Below are positions 60,081 to 64,000 of a stretch of DNA of 64,000 nucleotides, one piece after another. Source of the DNA: Theobroma cacao (taxonomy: Eukaryota > Streptophyta > Magnoliopsida > Malvales > Malvaceae); NCBI RefSeq assembly GCF_000208745.1, contig NC_030854.1, positions 14,161,050 through 14,225,049 of the forward strand. The letters run 5' to 3'. Position 1 is the stretch's first letter; each line of letters opens with the position of its first letter. The position numbers and the translations under genes are program-made. The notes beneath the pieces were generated by a model that saw nothing but the letters and a program-made list of their open reading frames with translations, made no database searches and was not told the DNA's origin.

Positions 60081-62848
60081 GGACCCGTCATTTATTGACT
60101 TGATTCGCATGAATGCTATTAAAGTTTTCACTCTCTAAATCCTTTGTTGAGCATGGACTCTTTCCAATAAGTGATTGTACTCATGTGAGGTTTACATGAG
60201 GGGTTTAATAAGAACTCAAATAAATTGCATTGTTTTGAAAAATGGATGCATTATGATTTCGTTAAACATTCCTTATGGTATGCTTGTTCACTCACTGGGT
60301 TTATACTCGTCGTTTTCAACTTCATGTTTTCAAATCATGAGGTAGCCGGTAACTAGGACGAGGTGTCCTCGTACACTAATATCCATCTTTTGGTAGGTGT
60401 CTCGGTATTCAGTAGCTGTACATTCGTCCGAGTCCCTCCGCTGGAAGTCGAGCATTCTTTTGTTGTGTATAAACAAACCTAATGTAAATTATTAAGATAC
60501 ATATTATAGACGATGTATATACACTTGTTTGGTATGCCAATATGAGGTGGCAATGTTTAATATTATTTTGATCCTAAGTTATGAAATGTGACTTAGCAGT
60601 TTATGATGGAATGATGAACATGTCAAATTAATAGGCTTGCTTGGGCTTAGTGGACTACGTCCATTAGGCCCGCGCCAGTTATGGCCCAAAATTTGGGTCG
60701 TGACAGAAGGTTTTGAGAATGGGTTTTGCTAGATCTCATGTTATCTAGGCATTTTTAGTGTTTTGTGATATTCGGTATGAAAAACAAGTAAGAAAATAAC
60801 ATGTTCTTCATCAAACCCTAATTGGCTGAATTCTATAGGGAATATTTTGAAGATGAATTTTGTCATATTTCATGTTATCTAGCTCGTATTTGATGATTCG
60901 TGATGTCAGATATCGAAAACAGTTATCGAAAACGGTTATCGAAAAGTATAATTCCTTTAGTAAACGACTTGAACGATAATCAAAAAATTATAGTAAATGG
61001 ACTTAGAATTTATTTCTAATGAGGTATACGGACTTATTGGAGTACCAAAAGTGCAATGAATCTATTTGGAGTTGAATTGGATGTTTTGGCTAATTAAACA
61101 GTGTATAGTGCGAGTTAAGTCGAATACCATTTCAGTCCAACAACAATTGAACCTACGTAGAACACCATCTTTAAGTGATTATTCGAACACTTCTCATTCA
61201 ATTTCATACATTCATAAAGAGCCTGAAATAGTTTTATAACAGTTTGGTACAAATATATTGAATTACTTGTTATGTATTATGTATAGGTGGTGAGCCCTTT
61301 AGTAAGGGTAAGGATATCGTACTCGAGGACCAAGACTAGGAGTACTCCCGTTATAGTGAGTAAACAGACGATCATCTTAACTATCTAAAGTAGTTTATAC
61401 TCGTTTTTATGTTTTAAAGAATAATGAGTTTAATTTGCAAATTATTATGTTTTAAAATTTAAGTGTTGGTTTAACGAAATGAGATTTATAACTTGTTTTG
61501 AAATCGAATACTGGTTTTGAAAATTGAGTAAGTGGAGACTATATACCTATGTTATATATATGTTTTAACATATGGTTTGAATTGATGGCTTATGATAATG
61601 TGATGGCATGAATGGCTGGATTTGTGTTTGTGTGGAATATATGAATTGTTTTGTTTTACCTTGACAGGCTGGGTAATACAATATTAGCCATGTTATGCTG
61701 CTAAAATTTTTATTGATTTGGTGGGGTAAGTGATTAGCTTACTGCAGTGGGCAGGTTTTCGTGGACCAGCCTAATAGAAGGGCACGATAAATCTCGTTAT
61801 ATTTTACCTTAGTAGGAGAGGCGCGGAGGGTATCTCCTAAGGTAGTTTAGAGTTCACTTCATGCCGAACCACCACGTGAGGGTGAAACTCAGCCAACGTC
61901 AAGGAACGGCTATGTTTTTAAACGTAAAAACATGTTTTATGTGTATATGTTAATTTAACAGCCTTGACGGACTCGGTTGGATGCCCTGCGCAAGGTGTTA
62001 CCGAGTACGAGTTTTGGCACGAGCTAAGTTTTAAGAGACTCATAAGCCTTGTTGATTATTTTTGATGAAATGTAATTGTTTTATATGGTTGAAATTAGTT
62101 TTAATGTTATGAATCGTATTATGAAAAGATGTTTTAATTGTCTTCATTTACTCGGCTTTAGATGTTATAGATGAACTTTGCTTACTCACTGAATTTATAA
62201 AAACTCACCTCCTTCTTTTCACCCATTTCAGGTTCAAAGCAATCTGTAGACAGTCGATTTTGTCGAGGGTTTGCTTTTGGATTTGCACCCTTAGAAATCG
62301 TAGGTCTACAATCTTGTTTATTTTTGTTATTTTAGGGCTCACATGTCATTGTAAAATATTTTGTATACCCTGGCGCTGTGTGCTATTATGTATATGAATT
62401 TATTTTGTTATTGCTACAGAAATTGTTTACGCAGAATTTTATAAGTATTGTTTTATATAAAAATGGAATATTTTATCCAATACTTTTGTTTAGTTCTATT
62501 AGTTATAAATTCACTTTAAAAAGATGATTTAGACACCTAGATTTATTTTTGTATATGAAATGTATATTTTTCATTCATATGCTGTATTTTTAACAGGTTT
62601 CTAAATTTTTGAGTAAAATGACCAAAATACCCCTGTACCTTAGAAATTACTTTTTGATTGTCTTTGATTTGAAAATCATCTATATTCCTTTAAAACATGA
62701 TATTTAGTAACTGTTGCTCATAAGGGAGGCGAAAAACTTATGCTACAGCCTCGCAAGGTTTCGGTTGACATTCCGAGTAAGGTTTATCTAGCAGGACATC
62801 GCGACGGTTGTCACGGGCTCGAAGAGAGTATCGGGTCGTGACACTAAC

Positions 62849-63232
62849 TACTAGCAAGAGAGTGCTATCATTGATTTGCAACAAAAATAAATGGAAAAAA
62901 TAATGTGTGCATCACAAAGACTCCGTGAGTGGATACGGGGAAAAGGATAAGCCAAAAAATAGAGTTTTTTTGTAATCATGCAGTTGTAATCACATGCAAT
63001 TCATAAACCTTTAATCATTTCCATATAGTTCATGAAACATGGTATTTAAATACATTTTTAATACCATTTCGTGGAAAACAAGTTACTAAAACTCTTAAGA
63101 AATCATTTGCCTTTGAAAATCCTTGAAATCATACATAGAAACTCATGTCTGTCAAGCATCTATTGATAGATGCTAGGATTCTATTGATCGATGGAACACA
63201 GAATACTTCCTCTAGCATTTTGCCCTCTATCA
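62849..63232. other. Spacer continuing 37165-37466, nothing firmly recognised
   Basis: This AT-rich sequence resumes after the F3 solo LTR. A short inverted-repeat-rich piece, 'catctattgatagatg' and 'ctattgatcgatgg', lies at 63158-63194. It may be part of an older LTR; no frame or terminus is convincing. Confidence 0.35.
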
Positions 63233-63919
63233 AACTACAAAAAAACACAGTTTTTCTGACGAAAAAAATTTCGTTGGAAATTTCTAACGGATTTTCAACG
63301 GATATCAATCCAAAATTTTTACTGTTATTTTTGACGAATTTTCAACGAAAATTTTCCAACGGAATATTTTCGTTGGAAATCCATTGGAAAATTTGTTAGC
63401 GCCAAAAAAAAAACTCAGACCAAATTTTCCAAAGAAATTTTCTAGCGAAAAAATTTTCGTTGGAAATTTGAAGAACAAAAAAAATTTGAAAGCATTCCAA
63501 TGTATTTGCAACGGATTTCCAATGGAATTTGAACAAAAAGTTATACTAATTTTCCCGATGGATTTCCAACAGAAAATTTCTGCTGGAAATCTATTGGAAA
63601 ATTTGTTAGCCCCAAAAAAAATTCTCCATCCGAATTTTCCAATGGATTTCCAATGAAAATTTGAAGGAAAAAAATTTTGAAAGCTTTCCAACAGATTTCC
63701 AACGAAATTTGAACAAAAACTAAAGTCATTTTCTCGACGGTTTTTTGATGGATTTCCAACGAAAATTTTCCAACGGAATATTTCCGTTGAAAAATTTGTT
63801 AACAACAAAAAGAAATTCTCCCACCAAATTTTTCAACGAAATTTCCAACGGATTTGCAACGGAATTTTCCAACGGAAAATTTTTCTTTGGAAATCCGTTG
63901 AAAATTTGAAGAACAAAAA
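63233..63919. mobile_element. CACTA-like DNA transposon end with subterminal repeats
   Basis: The segment opens 'aactacaaaaaaacac', one base from the typical CACTACAAAAAAAC terminus of plant CACTA (En/Spm) elements. It is then packed with the motif TTTCCAACGGAAA and its complement (TTTCCGTTGGAAA, AACGGATTTCCAACG) in both orientations, more than 20 copies. Such arrays are the transposase-binding subterminal regions of CACTA elements (family knowledge). No transposase frame is present. The array is cut at 63919 by an LTR. Open frames on both strands arise from the repeat. Confidence 0.6.
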
Positions 63920-64000
63920 TGTCACGACCCAGAACTCCCCATCGGGCCCATGACAACCGCCGCGAGGCCTCGACAGACATTCTTCACCCTGAATGCCGAT
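63920..64000 (-). repeat. Antisense LTR end, continues beyond the window
   Basis: TGTCACGACCCAGAAC is the reverse of the ...GGGTCGTGACA end shared by most LTRs here. Only 81 bp are visible, inserted into the CACTA-like repeats. Confidence 0.7.

Larger units (their letters stand above)
38335..60705 (+). mobile_element. Element D: Ty3/gypsy chromovirus (Tekay/Del-like) with nested insertions
   Basis: The 5' LTR is 38335-40893, the internal region 40894-46040, and the 3' LTR 46041-60705 (split and partly deleted). The perfect target duplication GAAGG (38330-38334 and 60706-60710) shows that everything between came with D or later. Primer-binding site and polypurine tract are present. The gag-pol order and chromodomain-like tail are those of Tekay/Del-type chromoviruses (family assignment by motif recall). 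By eye the first ~240 bp of the two LTRs differ at about 7% of positions, so insertion is not recent. Confidence 0.9.
46041..60705 (+). repeat. 3' LTR of element D, split with an internal deletion
   Basis: 46041-46438 matches the first 398 bp of the 5' LTR and stops inside the TATA box. 60081-60705 matches the last ~640 bp (from 'gacccgtc-tttattgacttg'). About 1.5 kb between, corresponding to 38733-40250, is gone. The gap holds the second F3 LTR with element E, and the right-hand junction carries a telomere-type repeat. Confidence 0.88.
37467..62843 (+). mobile_element. Solo LTR of family F3, outermost layer of the nest
   Basis: The two halves are 37467-38334 (starting TGTCAAGCCCAG) and 60711-62843 (ending GGGTCGTGACA), about 3.0 kb when joined. 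The target duplication CTAAC is perfect (37462-37466 and 62844-62848). The split is caused by element D, whose own duplication GAAGG marks the break. Features: G-box-like palindrome gacacgtgtc (about 38040), TATA-like tataaac (38077), donor-like GTGAGT (61356), and an acceptor-like tract tttcacccatttcag ending at 62231. Confidence 0.9.

Noticed and set aside
63305..63808. 167-codon minus-strand frame rich in FxWKS/NPLEN repeats
   Set aside because: By-product of the CACTA-like subterminal repeat; frames are open on both strands.

Overview
This 64 kb window reads as heterochromatic nuclear DNA of a flowering plant, probably a eudicot. It is AT-rich and almost wholly made of LTR retrotransposons. 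Their primer-binding sites match plant initiator-methionine tRNA, their pol genes are of the chromovirus (Tekay/Del-like Ty3/gypsy) type, and a short CCCTAAA telomere-type repeat sits at one junction. I found no host protein-coding gene, tRNA or rRNA. Species cannot be named from what I see.

Layout. 1-2102 holds fragments: a piece of antisense LTR, an antisense 'putative plant transposon protein' pseudogene (690-1358) and a gag scrap. 2103-8573 is the 5' LTR, primer-binding site and gag start of element B, with a solo LTR (4289-7178, target duplication ACATG) inside the LTR. 8574-16213 is a second LTR type followed by the decayed gag-pol of element A. A related LTR-like sequence starting at 16214 is interrupted by a 1.45 kb unclassified LTR (17704-19154) and by antisense element C (19428-37064, AAAAT). 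The 3' LTR of C carries two solo LTRs (19820-22512, ATGAG; 23553-27454, near-match duplication). Its largely non-coding interior carries a Ty1/copia solo LTR (29641-30728).

37467-62843 is a four-level nest. A type-F3 solo LTR (CTAAC) holds element D (38335-60705, GAAGG). The 3' LTR of D holds a second F3 LTR (from 46439). That in turn holds element E (48777-59690, ATAAT). The window ends in CACTA-transposon-like subterminal repeats (63233-63919) cut by another antisense LTR end (63920 onward).

D and E keep the order gag, protease, reverse transcriptase, RNase H, integrase, chromodomain-like tail, but each has many stop codons or frameshifts. E also has two runs of N. None looks autonomous.

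The most unusual feature is LTR modularity. LTRs with different 5' halves share 3' halves and the reverse, and the change-over lies at a conserved GTGAGT. Together with a downstream CAG acceptor-like site, that motif brackets about 1 kb of variable tandem repeats. This looks like U3-module swapping around an intron-like leader block. Target duplications, motifs and coordinates were read by eye; evolutionary statements are inference.
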